A DNA stretch of 64,000 bases from Candidatus Hydrogenedentota bacterium (GCA_029556545.1 JAKQEQ010000037.1:1-64000), one strand, 5' to 3'; positions 50,377-60,187 are shown, counted from the first letter of the stretch. A program made the numbers and translations. Notes: generated by a model from the letters alone, not told the origin.

Positions 50377-51915
50377 TCACGGGCGAGACGCCTGTGCAGC
50401 CGCGGGACTATTCGGCGCGATGCGCGCCTGGAGGTAGCGGAGGGTGTTGCCGACCTGGCCGAGGAGGTCGATGGTGTTGGAGGGGGCGTTTCCGGCGCGG
50501 ACGCCGGCGAGGCAGAAGGACGGTAGCGGGGCTTGGGCGGGAATGGGGATGAGGGGCGGGTTCTCGACGGGGGGATGGACCTGGAGGAGCTTGTTGCCGG
50601 GGTCGGGTCCGGTGACGTAGAGGACGGCGTAGAGAGTGCCATCGGCGGCGACGTGGAGCCGGGCGCAGCCGGGTTGGGTGTTTTCGTCGCCGGGGTAGAG
50701 GAGGCGGCGCGCGATGACCGCGCCGGCGTCGGCGGCCGCGGCAGCCGCTTCGTCGGACTTATCGGACAGATCGGACTGATCGGACGGATCGGACGGATCG
50801 GACCGATCGGACCGATCAGACCGATCAGACCTATCGGGCTTATCGGTTTTGTCGCAGTTGTCCATGTCGTCCGTAGCGGGGCCCTCGGGCGCCGGGCCGC
50901 CGCTCACGATGGCGAGGCGCAGCGAGGCGATGATGGACTTTCCGGGGAAGAACTTGTCGCGCAGGAGGGCGGAGGCCACTTCGCGCTCGGTGTAGAGGAT
51001 GTAGGCGTCGCCGTCGGGGCTGATCCAGAGGTCCTGGTTCGAGATGTGGCCGCCGGTGGCGTCGACGTTGGCGATGTCGAGGGGCGCGGCGAAGGCCGAC
51101 TTGGCGATGTCGTGCGTTCGGGTGTAGTAGAGGATGCGGAAGACGTAGTCCCACGCGCTTTGGGTCTGATCGAACTTGTAGGTCCGCCACTCGGGGATCG
51201 GCTCGACGATGTCGCCGATGGCCAGGACGTGAACGGCGTTCCCGCGCAGCGCGACCTGGGGGTAGCAGGCGCGAATCGGGAAGCTGACGGACGCCGTGCC
51301 GACGGTCTCCCCGTCGGCGGTCATGAGGCAGGCGTTCTGCTCGCTGGTGTTCGCGTCGATGTTGAGCAGGACCACTTTGCCCGCGGGCGGGTCCGCCGCG
51401 AAGCCGCGGTAGCTGTGGTCGGTGAAGGTGTGTTGTTTGGCCCAGGCGGGTGAGAGCTTGGCGCGCGCGACCTCGCCGTCCGTGAACGTGAAACGGAGCA
51501 CGTGAGGCTCGCAGTTGCCGTACTTCGTGCCGGGGGGCTGGGTCGAGTCGTTCACGGACAGGAAAAGCGTGTCGCCGATGACGGCGAGCGGGCACGGCTC
51601 GCGTTGGACGAAGCGGTCGGCCTCGGCGACGGCCACCCAGCCCGCGTCACGGCGTTCGAGGAGGCGCCAGCGGGTGTTGCTGAGCGGCGGGACGCCTTCG
51701 CCGGTCTCCATCTGGCAGACGAAGACGCGGTCGTCGGCGCGGGCGATCTCGGTGCTGCCGTAGGCCCACATGGGCCCGGACCCGTTGTCGGGGCTCACGA
51801 AGGCGTAGACTTCTTCTTCGGCGAGCACCTGGACCTCGACGGCACCGGCGACGCACGTCAGGCAGGTGAGGAACACGAGGAGCAGTAGTCCGCGCTTGTT
51901 CGTGGAGTCTTGCAT
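50377..51915 (-). CDS. Secreted protein, beta-propeller-like
   Basis: 512 residues with a signal peptide (LLLLVFLTCLTCVAGAV). Repeating WxxxG and DG-type beta segments suggest a BNR-like beta-propeller, but no family is certain. Near residue 360-390 it carries a run of Ser-Asp-x repeats encoded by a 9-bp tandem array (50752-50850). Function unknown. Confidence 0.6.
   Translation of the reverse strand: MQDSTNKRGLLLLVFLTCLTCVAGAVEVQVLAEEEVYAFVSPDNGSGPMWAYGSTEIARADDRVFVCQMETGEGVPPLSNTRWRLLERRDAGWVAVAEADRFVQREPCPLAVIGDTLFLSVNDSTQPPGTKYGNCEPHVLRFTFTDGEVARAKLSPAWAKQHTFTDHSYRGFAADPPAGKVVLLNIDANTSEQNACLMTADGETVGTASVSFPIRACYPQVALRGNAVHVLAIGDIVEPIPEWRTYKFDQTQSAWDYVFRILYYTRTHDIAKSAFAAPLDIANVDATGGHISNQDLWISPDGDAYILYTEREVASALLRDKFFPGKSIIASLRLAIVSGGPAPEGPATDDMDNCDKTDKPDRSDRSDRSDRSDPSDPSDQSDLSDKSDEAAAAAADAGAVIARRLLYPGDENTQPGCARLHVAADGTLYAVLYVTGPDPGNKLLQVHPPVENPPLIPIPAQAPLPSFCLAGVRAGNAPSNTIDLLGQVGNTLRYLQARIAPNSPAAAQASRP
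50752..50850 (-). repeat. 9-bp tandem array inside the propeller-like gene
   Basis: About eleven units of ATCGGACNN type (as read on the plus strand), giving Ser-Asp-x or Pro-Asp-x triplets in the protein. The length keeps frame because 9 is a multiple of 3. Confidence 0.85.
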
Positions 51916-51949
51916 GATTTTTCAGCCTCTTCTGACGTCTGGTTAGGTG

Positions 51950-53611
51950 CTATTCTTGTGTTTCTGGGTTCCCGCTTTCGCGGGAATGACGGATAGGAGC
52001 GCCGCTTTCCTCGGGTATGTACCGGCCCGGCGCGAGGATGCCGGCGGGATCGAGGGCGCGCTTGAGGTCGCGGAGCAGGTCTTGGAAGGTATCGTCGTCG
52101 CGCCAGAGTCGGGCCATGCCGTGGACGGCCACCCGGTAAGGGGGATAGCCCGCGTCGAGGAGGGCGTCCATGACGGCGTGGTAGCAGCGGGCGGCGGCGG
52201 CGCATTCTTCAGAGAGCGTCTTGTCGAAGGAGATGTTGAAGATGCCGATCATGGCGCGCTCGTTGATGAAGGTGAAGGTGGCGAGCAGGTCGAAGCCGGC
52301 CTCGTGGAAGCGCGGCGCGACGATATCGAGGACGGCGCGGGCGTCTTCGCCTGTGGCGGGGACGACGGGGGATATCCAAAGCAGGCCGCAGGCTGCGGCG
52401 AGGGGATCGTCCCATTGCGCAGGGGCTTTCCGCAGCCGCCAGGCGAGGGCCTGCAACGGGAAGTCCGTGGGGATGCCCTTCAGGAGGCCGTAGTTTGGGC
52501 GGAGGGCTTCGAGTTGCCGCCGCAAGCGCGCGCCGAGCCCGAATCGCCCGAGCGCGCCCGCGACCCAATTGCCCAGGGCAAGGCGGGCGTCGTCGACGAA
52601 GACGACGCGGCCGAGGCCGCGCATGGCGCGCTTGAGCATGCGGCGCGCGCCGCGCACCTGATCGCGCGTCCCGGTCAGACTGCCGGACACGTTCCATGCG
52701 CCGACGCCCCAGCGCGCCCGGAGCGCCGCGCGCACGGGATCGGGCAGGGGCGTGCGCCCGTCTGCGGCCTCCCAGGGATATTGCTGCTGGCTGCTGACAA
52801 TGCGGAGGTCGTTGCCGACGTGTACGGCGCTGTTCAACACGCCGTCCATGCGGAGGGCGCGCAGGCGATCGATGACCGGTTCGAGGGCGGCATCGCGGTC
52901 GACTTTGACGTAGAAGAAGGTGAATGCGCGGGGCGCGGGCTGGAGCCAGAGACCGAGTTTCGTGACGATGCCGAGGTTGGACTGCATGAACAGGCCGTCG
53001 ACCGCGGGCCCGACGCCGTAGGGGTAGACGTGGACGGTCCGCGCGTTCGCATGATGGCCGAAGCCGGTGAGGACCGCGCGCCCGTTCGGCAGGACGACCT
53101 CGATGCCGCAGGTGGTGCGCACGTGGTCGCCATAGGGGGTGTGGCCGAAGCCGCGTTCGAGCGCGTTGCCCACGATGCTCGCGTCGGGCCCCGCGCCGGT
53201 GGCGTCCATCCAATAATCGGGGGCGTGGCGCCGGAGGTGATCGAAGAGTTGTTGTTGCGTGACGCCCGGCTCGATGACGACGTAGCCGAGGCGCGTGTCC
53301 AATTCGAGGATGCGGTTCATGCGGCCGAGATCGAGGATGACCGCGCCTTCCGTCGGGGCGCAGGCGTCGCCGTAGCCCAGGTTGCGTCCGCGCGAAATGG
53401 GATACAACGCGACCCGGTGATCATTCGCGAGGCGGACAATCGCGGCGACCTCTTCCGTCGTCGCCGGGAAAAGGACGGCGGCGGGCCGCGTGCCCGCGGG
53501 TTGCGTCGTGCGCGCGTAGCGGTCGCGGGCGGTCGCATCGGCGCACACCGCGTCGTCCGGCAGGACCTCGCGCATGGCGCGCAGAAACGCCTCGATATCG
53601 GGCGTGCTCAT
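51950..53611 (-). CDS. FAD-linked oxidase, VAO/PCMH type
   Basis: 553 residues. An N-terminal PCMH-type FAD-binding domain includes ISRGRNLGYGDACAPTEGA and a GNALERGFG segment, with a C-terminal cap domain as in vanillyl-alcohol oxidase and 4-cresol dehydrogenase. It would oxidise an alcohol or phenolic substrate, unknown here. Start ATG 53611 follows GGAGGAG. The last ten or so residues read through a dispersed palindromic repeat (51966-51993), encoding HSRESGNPE. Confidence 0.85.
   Translation of the reverse strand: MSTPDIEAFLRAMREVLPDDAVCADATARDRYARTTQPAGTRPAAVLFPATTEEVAAIVRLANDHRVALYPISRGRNLGYGDACAPTEGAVILDLGRMNRILELDTRLGYVVIEPGVTQQQLFDHLRRHAPDYWMDATGAGPDASIVGNALERGFGHTPYGDHVRTTCGIEVVLPNGRAVLTGFGHHANARTVHVYPYGVGPAVDGLFMQSNLGIVTKLGLWLQPAPRAFTFFYVKVDRDAALEPVIDRLRALRMDGVLNSAVHVGNDLRIVSSQQQYPWEAADGRTPLPDPVRAALRARWGVGAWNVSGSLTGTRDQVRGARRMLKRAMRGLGRVVFVDDARLALGNWVAGALGRFGLGARLRRQLEALRPNYGLLKGIPTDFPLQALAWRLRKAPAQWDDPLAAACGLLWISPVVPATGEDARAVLDIVAPRFHEAGFDLLATFTFINERAMIGIFNISFDKTLSEECAAAARCYHAVMDALLDAGYPPYRVAVHGMARLWRDDDTFQDLLRDLKRALDPAGILAPGRYIPEESGAPIRHSRESGNPETQE
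51966..51993. repeat. Dispersed palindromic repeat at the oxidase 3' end
   Basis: GGTTCCCGCTTTCGCGGGAA with flanking bases: the CCCGC/GCGGG palindrome of a widely dispersed element whose translation, RESGNP, recurs in many bacterial proteomes. It can act as an RNA hairpin at the end of the transcript and supplies the oxidase tail. Confidence 0.75.
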
Positions 53612-53857
53612 GGCGGCGACTCCTCCCGCGCGAGTGTAGCATGGGCTTGCGCGGCGGCGCGAAGGAAGCAGGCGAGGCGAACCCTCCGGCGCACGTAAAC
53701 TCCTTGGACAATTGGCGGTGTAACGTGCAAGAATCCCTAACGAGTAATCTGGCGTTTCGGCGCGGCGCTTCGGGGCGCGCGCGGACGTCATCGAAGTTGC
53801 GGGTTGGACGTCAGACATGACAGGCCCGTCTTGAAATCAGACACGGAACGGAGCCAC

Positions 53858-54955
53858 GTGGAAACAACCGTACTTAACGTCGCGCTCGGCGCGCGGTCCT
53901 ACCCGATCCATATCGGGGAGGACACGCTGGACAGGCTGCCGGAAGTCCTGCGCGGTGTAGGCGCGCGCGGGGCGGTGGGTCTCGTGACGGACACGCAGGT
54001 GGGCCTGCTCCATGGGGCGCGGGTCGAGGCGCTGGTGGCGGCGGCGGGCTTCCGTTGCGTGACGTACACGATGCCAGCGGGGGAAGAGCACAAGCGGCTC
54101 GATGAAATCGAGAAGATGTGCGGCTGCTTTCTCGATGGGGGGCTTGACCGGTCGAGCCTGATCATCGCGCTTGGCGGCGGGGTACCGGGCGACATGGCGG
54201 GGTTCGCGGCGGCGGTCTTCATGCGCGGGGTGCCGTTTGTGCAGATTCCGACGACGATCGTGGCGCAGGTCGATTCGAGCGTGGGCGGGAAGACGGGGGT
54301 GAACCATCCGCTGAGCAAGAACAGCATCGGCGCGTTCCACCAGCCGCGGGCGGTGATCATCGATATGGCGCTGCTGCGCACGCTGCCGGAGCGGGAACTG
54401 CGCGCGGGTCTGGCCGAGGTCATCAAGCACGGCGTCATCGCGGACGCGGCGCTGTTCGCCTATATGGAGGAGCGTCGGGACGCGGTATTGGGCATGGACC
54501 TCGAGGCGCTGCGTGTTCCGATAGTGCGGTCGTGCGAGATCAAATCGGTCATCGTGGCCGAGGACGAGACGGAGCAGGGCCGGCGCGCGAATTTGAACTA
54601 CGGGCATACGTTCGGGCACGCCATCGAGGTGGTAACGGATTTTGCGCGTTTCCTGCACGGCGAGGCGGTGGCGCTGGGCATGTGCGCGGCGGCGGCGCTC
54701 GCGCGGGACCTTGGCATGGTGGATGACGGGTTTGTCGCGCGGCAGCGCCGGTGCCTCGCTGCGTACGGCCTGCCTACGGCGTGGGCGGAGTTGCCCGTCG
54801 AGGACACGCTGCGCGCGATGCGCAAGGACAAGAAGGTGCGGGCCGGAACGATGAAGTTTATCCTGCCGACGGCGCTGGGCGTTGTCGTGCAGCGGACGGA
54901 CGTGGACGAGGCGCAGGCGCGGGCCGCGCTCGAGGCGCTGCGGTCGGGCGCATAA
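53858..54955 (+). CDS. aroB: 3-dehydroquinate synthase
   Basis: 365 residues, GTG start after GGAG. Motifs of AroB: GGGVPGDMAGFAAA for NAD, PTTIVAQVDSSVGGKTGVNHP for substrate and metal, and NLNYGHTFGHAIE with zinc-binding His. It makes 3-dehydroquinate from DAHP in the shikimate pathway in the cytoplasm. Normal length. A TPR gene follows after 12 bases, so they are probably co-transcribed. Confidence 0.95.
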   Translation: METTVLNVALGARSYPIHIGEDTLDRLPEVLRGVGARGAVGLVTDTQVGLLHGARVEALVAAAGFRCVTYTMPAGEEHKRLDEIEKMCGCFLDGGLDRSSLIIALGGGVPGDMAGFAAAVFMRGVPFVQIPTTIVAQVDSSVGGKTGVNHPLSKNSIGAFHQPRAVIIDMALLRTLPERELRAGLAEVIKHGVIADAALFAYMEERRDAVLGMDLEALRVPIVRSCEIKSVIVAEDETEQGRRANLNYGHTFGHAIEVVTDFARFLHGEAVALGMCAAAALARDLGMVDDGFVARQRRCLAAYGLPTAWAELPVEDTLRAMRKDKKVRAGTMKFILPTALGVVVQRTDVDEAQARAALEALRSGA

Positions 54956-54967
54956 GAGGAGTATCCG

Positions 54968-55810
54968 ATGGCTTTCGGAGGCGAAAGTGCGGAGAGTTAC
55001 TATGACGAGGGGCTGACCGCCGCTATGAAGGGCGACGTCGAGCAGGCCATTGCGCTATTCAAGCAGGCGGTGCAGCTCGACAGTTCCTTCCTTGCCGCGT
55101 TCCACCAACTCGCGCGGTGCTACCTGCGCACGGGCCAGTCGGAGAAGGCGGCGGAGCTGCTGCGTCGGGTGCTGGCGATCAACCCGAGGCTTGTCCCGCC
55201 GCGCGTGGATTTGGGTTTCGCGCTGCTCGAGCTTGGTCACGCGGAGGAAGCGCGCAAGCACTTCAGCGACGCCATCGCGATCAAGGAGAATGATGCTCGC
55301 GCCCATCTCGGCCTTTCCCAATGCGCTTATGACGAGTGCCAATGGGACGCCGCGACGGAGTTGGCGCGGGCGGCGGTGAATTTGGGCGGCGCCAATTTCG
55401 CGGGGCTGTTCCTGCTGGGTCGGGCGGCGCGTCTGGCGGGGTTTCTCGAGGACGCCGCCGAGGCCCTCACCCGAGCGGACGCACTCCTCGAGAAGTCCAT
55501 CGAATCGAGTCCGGAGGCGCCCGAGGCGTATTATCTTCGGGGAGAGGTCTGCTTCGTGAAGGAGGACTACACGAAGGCGCTGGACTTCTTCCGCGCGGCG
55601 GAGGACCGCGCCGAGCCGGGACGCCGCTACACGAGCTACGGCGAGACGTTCACGCGCGCGGACGTGCTCGCGAAGCGCGGGCTCTGCCTGCAACATCTGG
55701 GCCGCATCGAGAACGCGCGCGAACTGGGCGAACAGATTCTTCTCCTTGATCCGAATCATCGTCTCGGCGCGGCGCTGGCCGACCTCGGCAAGGAAGGCGG
55801 TGAGCCATGA
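54968..55810 (+). CDS. TPR-repeat protein
   Basis: 280 residues with five or six tetratricopeptide repeats (e.g. IALFKQAVQLDSSFLAAFHQ). These form superhelices for protein contacts. Its stop overlaps the start of the next gene (ATGA), so the two are coupled and may interact. Specific role unknown. Confidence 0.85.
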   Translation: MAFGGESAESYYDEGLTAAMKGDVEQAIALFKQAVQLDSSFLAAFHQLARCYLRTGQSEKAAELLRRVLAINPRLVPPRVDLGFALLELGHAEEARKHFSDAIAIKENDARAHLGLSQCAYDECQWDAATELARAAVNLGGANFAGLFLLGRAARLAGFLEDAAEALTRADALLEKSIESSPEAPEAYYLRGEVCFVKEDYTKALDFFRAAEDRAEPGRRYTSYGETFTRADVLAKRGLCLQHLGRIENARELGEQILLLDPNHRLGAALADLGKEGGEP

Positions 55811-56454
55811 GCGACATCAACGTGCAATTGGCCCGGGAATGCTTCGAGTTGAACTTGTTCCAGGTATTGCCTTATTGGCGGCACGCCCAGCCCGCCTCCG
55901 TGAGCGCTTTGCCCGCTCTGGCCGGCGACGCCCCGCTGCTTCTTTTCGTCGAGAACTCGCGGCCCGAGGCCGTGCGGCCCGTGGACTTTCTGATCGAGCC
56001 GGGCGACGTCGCGGGATTGCAGCGGGCCGTGGTCGAGGTTCGCGCGTGGCATGCGGACCGGTTCTACGCGTCGGTCATCGAGGCGAATCCGGTGCTGGGC
56101 CACGTCGCCTACGAGGAGACGCGCCAATTGGCGCGACAGGTCTTCGGCGGGCGCGAGTTCGCGACGGTATTGGTCATTTCGGAGCTGCCCGCGTCGCCGG
56201 ATGCGCGGGACCGGGCGCTACGCTTGCTGCGCGACCTCGATATTGATCATGTCATCGAGTTCCCGACCCTGCTCGAAGAAGTGCTGTTCAAGGTCAGCGC
56301 CTACGGCCAGTACGCGCCCTCGGCGACGCTGCAGACGCTGCGCCTCCTCAAGCGCTACAGCCTGATACGGCGCCTGCAACTCGAATTCGCGTTCGCGACC
56401 GAGCCGCCGCCGCCGCCCGCCGAAGCGCAGGACGCGCTTGCCCAAAGGACGTAA
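55807..56454 (+). CDS. Hypothetical protein coupled to the TPR gene
   Basis: 215 residues; soluble, with alternating strands and helices (VLVISELPASPDARDRALRL, FPTLLEEVLFKVSAYG). The end is Pro-rich. No family recognised. Translationally coupled to the TPR gene by ATGA. A 9-bp-period stretch (GGGACGTAA units) lies at its 3' end, 56446-56474, covering the last codons. Confidence 0.7.
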   Translation: MSDINVQLARECFELNLFQVLPYWRHAQPASVSALPALAGDAPLLLFVENSRPEAVRPVDFLIEPGDVAGLQRAVVEVRAWHADRFYASVIEANPVLGHVAYEETRQLARQVFGGREFATVLVISELPASPDARDRALRLLRDLDIDHVIEFPTLLEEVLFKVSAYGQYAPSATLQTLRLLKRYSLIRRLQLEFAFATEPPPPPAEAQDALAQRT

Positions 56455-56576
56455 GGGACGCAAGGGACGTAACGGATAAAGACGGGGCCCGGGTATCGGA
56501 CGACGCGAGAGTCGCCCCCGGCGCCCGAGGTTGAGGCGATCCAGGGGGTCATTGCGGCGCTGCGACGGCCCGCGGA

Positions 56577-57023
56577 TCAAAGGTCCTGGAGCCCTCGAAC
56601 CAAGCGCTTTTCTTCTTCTCGCTCCATTTCGAGGATGGCGTCGATCGCGGCGCGGAGGTCGCCGGGAAGGGCCTGTTCCGCGAGGCGCTGATAGAATGCG
56701 ATGAGCGCCTCGTCAAATCGGATGGCGAGGCCCAGGACTTCCTCGACGGACATTTCGGGATTCACGCGCTTCTCGCGCAGCCCGTCCGGATATTGGAAAT
56801 CGGGCGGGTTCTTGAGCCACGCCTGGGTCACGGGCTTAGGCGCGGCGACTTCATAGTCATGAAAGCACAGTTGCAGGCACCGCTCGTGGTGGGCCATGTA
56901 ATCGAGCGCTTGCCGAACGTCCTCGCGGCGCATCTCGTGGCCCAGGCGCTCGTAATAGTCGGCGAGGTCCTTGTGGAATTGTTCGGTAAATCGCAGCAGG
57001 TCGATCATCTGATGCGCGGCCAT
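56577..57023 (-). CDS. Ferritin-like four-helix protein
   Basis: 148 residues that form two helix pairs: FTEQFHKDLADYYERLGHEM with AHHERCLQLCF, and IRFDEALIAFYQRLAEQAL with AILEMEREEEKRL. Glu and His residues at heptad-like positions fit a di-iron or ferritin-like fold. The assignment is by pattern and moderate. GAGGGCTGG lies just before the start on the minus strand. Confidence 0.6.
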   Translation of the reverse strand: MAAHQMIDLLRFTEQFHKDLADYYERLGHEMRREDVRQALDYMAHHERCLQLCFHDYEVAAPKPVTQAWLKNPPDFQYPDGLREKRVNPEMSVEEVLGLAIRFDEALIAFYQRLAEQALPGDLRAAIDAILEMEREEEKRLVRGLQDL

Positions 57024-57312
57024 GACCAGCCCTCCTTCGTTTATGTGCCCTCTTATATGATACGCTCTTTGGCGGTGCTGTCAAGGCTTTTGTTGGCGCG
57101 AGGCAGGGTCTCCGCGCATGGCCGCCAAGACGGCGGGTATGGTTCTCGTCGAATTTTCCTTGATTTTTCGGCACGGGGCTGCTAGACTACGTGCCCGGGA
57201 TGTAAGGGTTCGCCTTTGTCCCTCGTAGTGTGTGCGAAACGCCACATATATTCCCCGAGTCGCAGACAAGAGTGCACCGTGCTCGGGCCGTATGCGGCAG
57301 GAGGATGTGTTT

Positions 57313-57513
57313 GTGGCTACGGGTACGGTGAAGTTCTTTAGTGATCAAAAGGGTTACGGTTTTATTACGGCGGACAGCGACGGCAAGGATTTGTTCGTCC
57401 ACCGCTCGAACATCGAGGGCGCCGATCAGAGTTTGATCGATGGTCAGCGCGTCGAGTTTGAGGTTGGCCAGGGCCGAAAGGGACTGGAAGCACGGAACGT
57501 GCGCGTTTTGTAA
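57313..57513 (+). CDS. Cold-shock domain protein
   Basis: 66 residues beginning ATGTVKFFSDQKGYGFIT, with the RNA-binding motifs KGYGFI and DLFVHRS. Binds single-stranded nucleic acid as an RNA chaperone. The GTG at 57313 is chosen because AGGAGG lies 8 bases upstream; an in-frame ATG at 57292 would put that site inside the gene. The 289-bp region before it is a likely long 5' leader. Confidence 0.92.
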   Translation: MATGTVKFFSDQKGYGFITADSDGKDLFVHRSNIEGADQSLIDGQRVEFEVGQGRKGLEARNVRVL

Positions 57514-57560
57514 CGGCACGACCGTAAGTCCGGCGTCCTCATAGCGGGAAGTAGTGTATC

Positions 57561-57785
57561 ATGATGAAGCCTAAGCGATGCGACGCACCGACGGGACGGC
57601 ATGACTCGGCGGCGACCCGGCGCGAGCAGGCGCTGTGCAAAGCGGCGCTCGAGTCGGGCGATTGTGACGCTATGTCCGATGACGAATGGGTCGCGCTGTG
57701 CGAGGCTGTCGCCGGGGCGGCCGGCACGGATTCGTCCGAGGGAGAGTACGTGCAATCCGGGTCGGGGGCCAAATCGGCGTTCTGA
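57561..57785 (+). CDS. Small hypothetical protein
   Basis: 74 residues starting MMKPKRCDAPTGRH; acidic second half with DDEWVALCEAVAGAAG. GGGAAG lies upstream. Nothing recognised; may be a chance frame. Confidence 0.4.
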   Translation: MMKPKRCDAPTGRHDSAATRREQALCKAALESGDCDAMSDDEWVALCEAVAGAAGTDSSEGEYVQSGSGAKSAF

Positions 57786-57980
57786 CCGCGTTATCAGCGC
57801 TTCGTTCCACGCTTCACCCGCAAGTTCATCCCTTCGGCGCGTGTTAAGAGCTTGGCCGTTACGTCGTGCGCGCGTCTCGTTGAGGACCTGCATCACCGCC
57901 GGGAAACGCCTCGTTTGGCGCGAGGCGGACTTGTGTCGGGGATGCGTGCGCCGGCAGACAGCACACGGGGAGGTTCGGCG

Positions 57981-59930
57981 ATGTTACACGGTGCGTGCGC
58001 GTATCCAATGCCGGTTATGGGGCTCGTGTTGCCGCTGTTGACCGCAGGGGCACTGTGTCATCCCGCAGCGGGGACCGTACTGCGCGTCGAGACCGACGCG
58101 GACCATGCGGCGATCACCGCGTTGAGTTGGGACACCGCGGGCGGCGACCGCGCCAAGAACAATCTCCTGCGCGCGCCGGTCGGGCCGCAACTCCGAGCCG
58201 CGGGAGAATGGCGCGACGGGGTTGGCGAAAGGGTATCGGCGGACGCGGCGCGCGTCATCTACCGGGTCCGTTCGGGTGAATCCGCCACGTTGGTGTGGAC
58301 GATTGGTCTTAATGACGCAATTATGACCATGGGTTTCAAGGGGAGCGGCTGCGACCGGGTCCGACTCGTGTTTCCCTTCGATGCGCGCATGGCCGCGACC
58401 ACCGTATTCCCTGCCTCATGGACCGCAGACGGCAGCCTGCGGCTGCCCGCAGTCCTGAGCGCGCCGGATTTCGGCCAGGTGCTCGTGACCTCGGACGAAA
58501 GCGCTGATATCGCGGGCGAGCTTGTGGGCAGCCGTAAGCAACACACGGTGGATTTCGTTCTCGACCTGCCAGCCGTCTGTTCCCTCCGATTCACACCGCT
58601 GTTGCTGGGCATGCCGGAGGGATTCCACGACACGGCCCGCTGGCGCGACGCGCGGCGCGGCTGGTTCAACATCTGGCAACCGAGCGCGCGCTGGGGCGAT
58701 CAAGGGCATCCGTTCAGCGCGCCACCCGGCATCCTCTCGAATAATGTCATCAGCGATCCGGTCAGTTGCCTTATCCACCTCTACGCGGACCAGGCGTTTT
58801 TCACGCCGGAAATCGCGCCGGGCGTCTCCATCGCGGCGCATGTCCGGCGGACGGTGGACTACTGGATCATGGAGAAGACGCGCTCCACAGGCGAGGTGGT
58901 GGCCTACTGGGACTATGGCGACATGTTGGACGCGAACGCGAGTCCGATCATCGCCGCGTGGGATTACGTGGAGTCGACGGGCAACGCCGACTGGCTGGAA
59001 GGGCGGATCGAGCGTCTGGAGTTCGTGGCGGACTACCTCGCGGGACGCGACGTGGACGGGGACGGTCTCGTGGAGTGCACGCACAGCGGCAATTACGGGA
59101 CGCTGTTCGATCCGGCGCGCAGCGCGTCGGCTTATGACACGATCAATGCGGGGCACAAGGACGCCTACAGCAACGTGTTGACGTATCGCGCATGGCGGTG
59201 CCTCGCGGACCTGGAGGCGAAACTGGGCCGCGAGGAGCAGCGCGCCCGCTACACGCTGCTGGCGGACCGTCTGAAACAACGGTACTTCCCCACGCTGTTC
59301 GACCCGGCAACCGGCTGGGTTGCGTGGTGGAAGAGCGAGGATGGGGAATTGCACAACCTGGGGTCGCCCATGATCAATGCCCTTGCAATCGTGTACGGGC
59401 TGGTCCCGGCGGACACCGCCCGCGATATTCTGCTTCGCCTGTGGGCGAAGATCGAGGAGGCGGGTTTCACGCGCTTTGACTTGGGTGTTCCGCTCACGCT
59501 CACGCCCGTCCGCCGGGGGGACTACCTCCAGCCGAAGCCCGGCAATCCGGCGGCCTCGATTTGCGGCGCGCCGGAACGCGAGGACGGCACAGACACTTTC
59601 GGCAAGTATCTGAACGGGGGCTGTTGTGTGAGCGACGCGGTGCACTTCATGACCGCGCTGTATATGACGGGCGAGCGTGAAAAGGGCGACCTCATCTTGA
59701 ACGCCATGCTTGAGCGCCAGCGGCGCGGTGTTTTCCCCAATGGCGGCGCCTTCCAGAACGGCATTGTGGATCAATATCCGCGCGGCGCGGAATTCTTCGA
59801 CTGGCAAGGCAATACGTGCGGGTATGAAGGCCACCTCACGTACAGCTTCTCGTTTTTGCAAGCCGTTCTCTTGCGTGAGCCGGAGTTTCGCGAGCGGTTG
59901 CTCCGCCCGCTTCGGTCCGCGGACGAGTAG
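57981..59930 (+). CDS. Secreted six-hairpin-type glycosidase
   Basis: 649 residues with a signal peptide (PVMGLVLPLLTAGALC). After a beta-rich N-terminal domain (to about 230) comes an alpha/alpha barrel region with YWDYGDMLDANAS, YVESTGNADWLEGR and DVDGDGLVECTHSGNYG motifs, as in six-hairpin glycosidases. Substrate and GH family are not clear to me. ATG 57981 follows GGGGAGG 7 bases upstream; the open frame before it is not used. Confidence 0.75.
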   Translation: MLHGACAYPMPVMGLVLPLLTAGALCHPAAGTVLRVETDADHAAITALSWDTAGGDRAKNNLLRAPVGPQLRAAGEWRDGVGERVSADAARVIYRVRSGESATLVWTIGLNDAIMTMGFKGSGCDRVRLVFPFDARMAATTVFPASWTADGSLRLPAVLSAPDFGQVLVTSDESADIAGELVGSRKQHTVDFVLDLPAVCSLRFTPLLLGMPEGFHDTARWRDARRGWFNIWQPSARWGDQGHPFSAPPGILSNNVISDPVSCLIHLYADQAFFTPEIAPGVSIAAHVRRTVDYWIMEKTRSTGEVVAYWDYGDMLDANASPIIAAWDYVESTGNADWLEGRIERLEFVADYLAGRDVDGDGLVECTHSGNYGTLFDPARSASAYDTINAGHKDAYSNVLTYRAWRCLADLEAKLGREEQRARYTLLADRLKQRYFPTLFDPATGWVAWWKSEDGELHNLGSPMINALAIVYGLVPADTARDILLRLWAKIEEAGFTRFDLGVPLTLTPVRRGDYLQPKPGNPAASICGAPEREDGTDTFGKYLNGGCCVSDAVHFMTALYMTGEREKGDLILNAMLERQRRGVFPNGGAFQNGIVDQYPRGAEFFDWQGNTCGYEGHLTYSFSFLQAVLLREPEFRERLLRPLRSADE

Positions 59931-60187
59931 CGACCTGGACGGGACCGTCTGCCGCCGGAACGCCGGAAAGGAATAGGGCAGTTGATTCAGGACGGGGCAT
60001 GCCGAACGTGAAGATGCGCTCGATTCGCGCACTTGACGAATTGCGCGCCTTCAGATATTGTAGTCTCATTGGCTGTTTGGCGCCGGGGGTGATGGAGCTG
60101 CGGAATTCTGGTGTATGAGGCCGACTCGGGGCGAGACCTACAGCCCCGGTCAGGGAATGGCTATAGGCCCAAGTAGGAGGAATCGTC

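Noticed and set aside
50752-50850. Possible CRISPR array
   Set aside because: Units are 9 bp without spacers and lie in a coding frame; no cas gene is near.
51947-53698. 583-codon plus-strand frame over the FAD oxidase
   Set aside because: Mirror of the oxidase in GC-rich DNA; no start signal and biased composition.
58416-60032. 538-codon antisense frame over the glycosidase
   Set aside because: Shadow; the plus strand has a signal peptide, ribosome binding site and family motifs.
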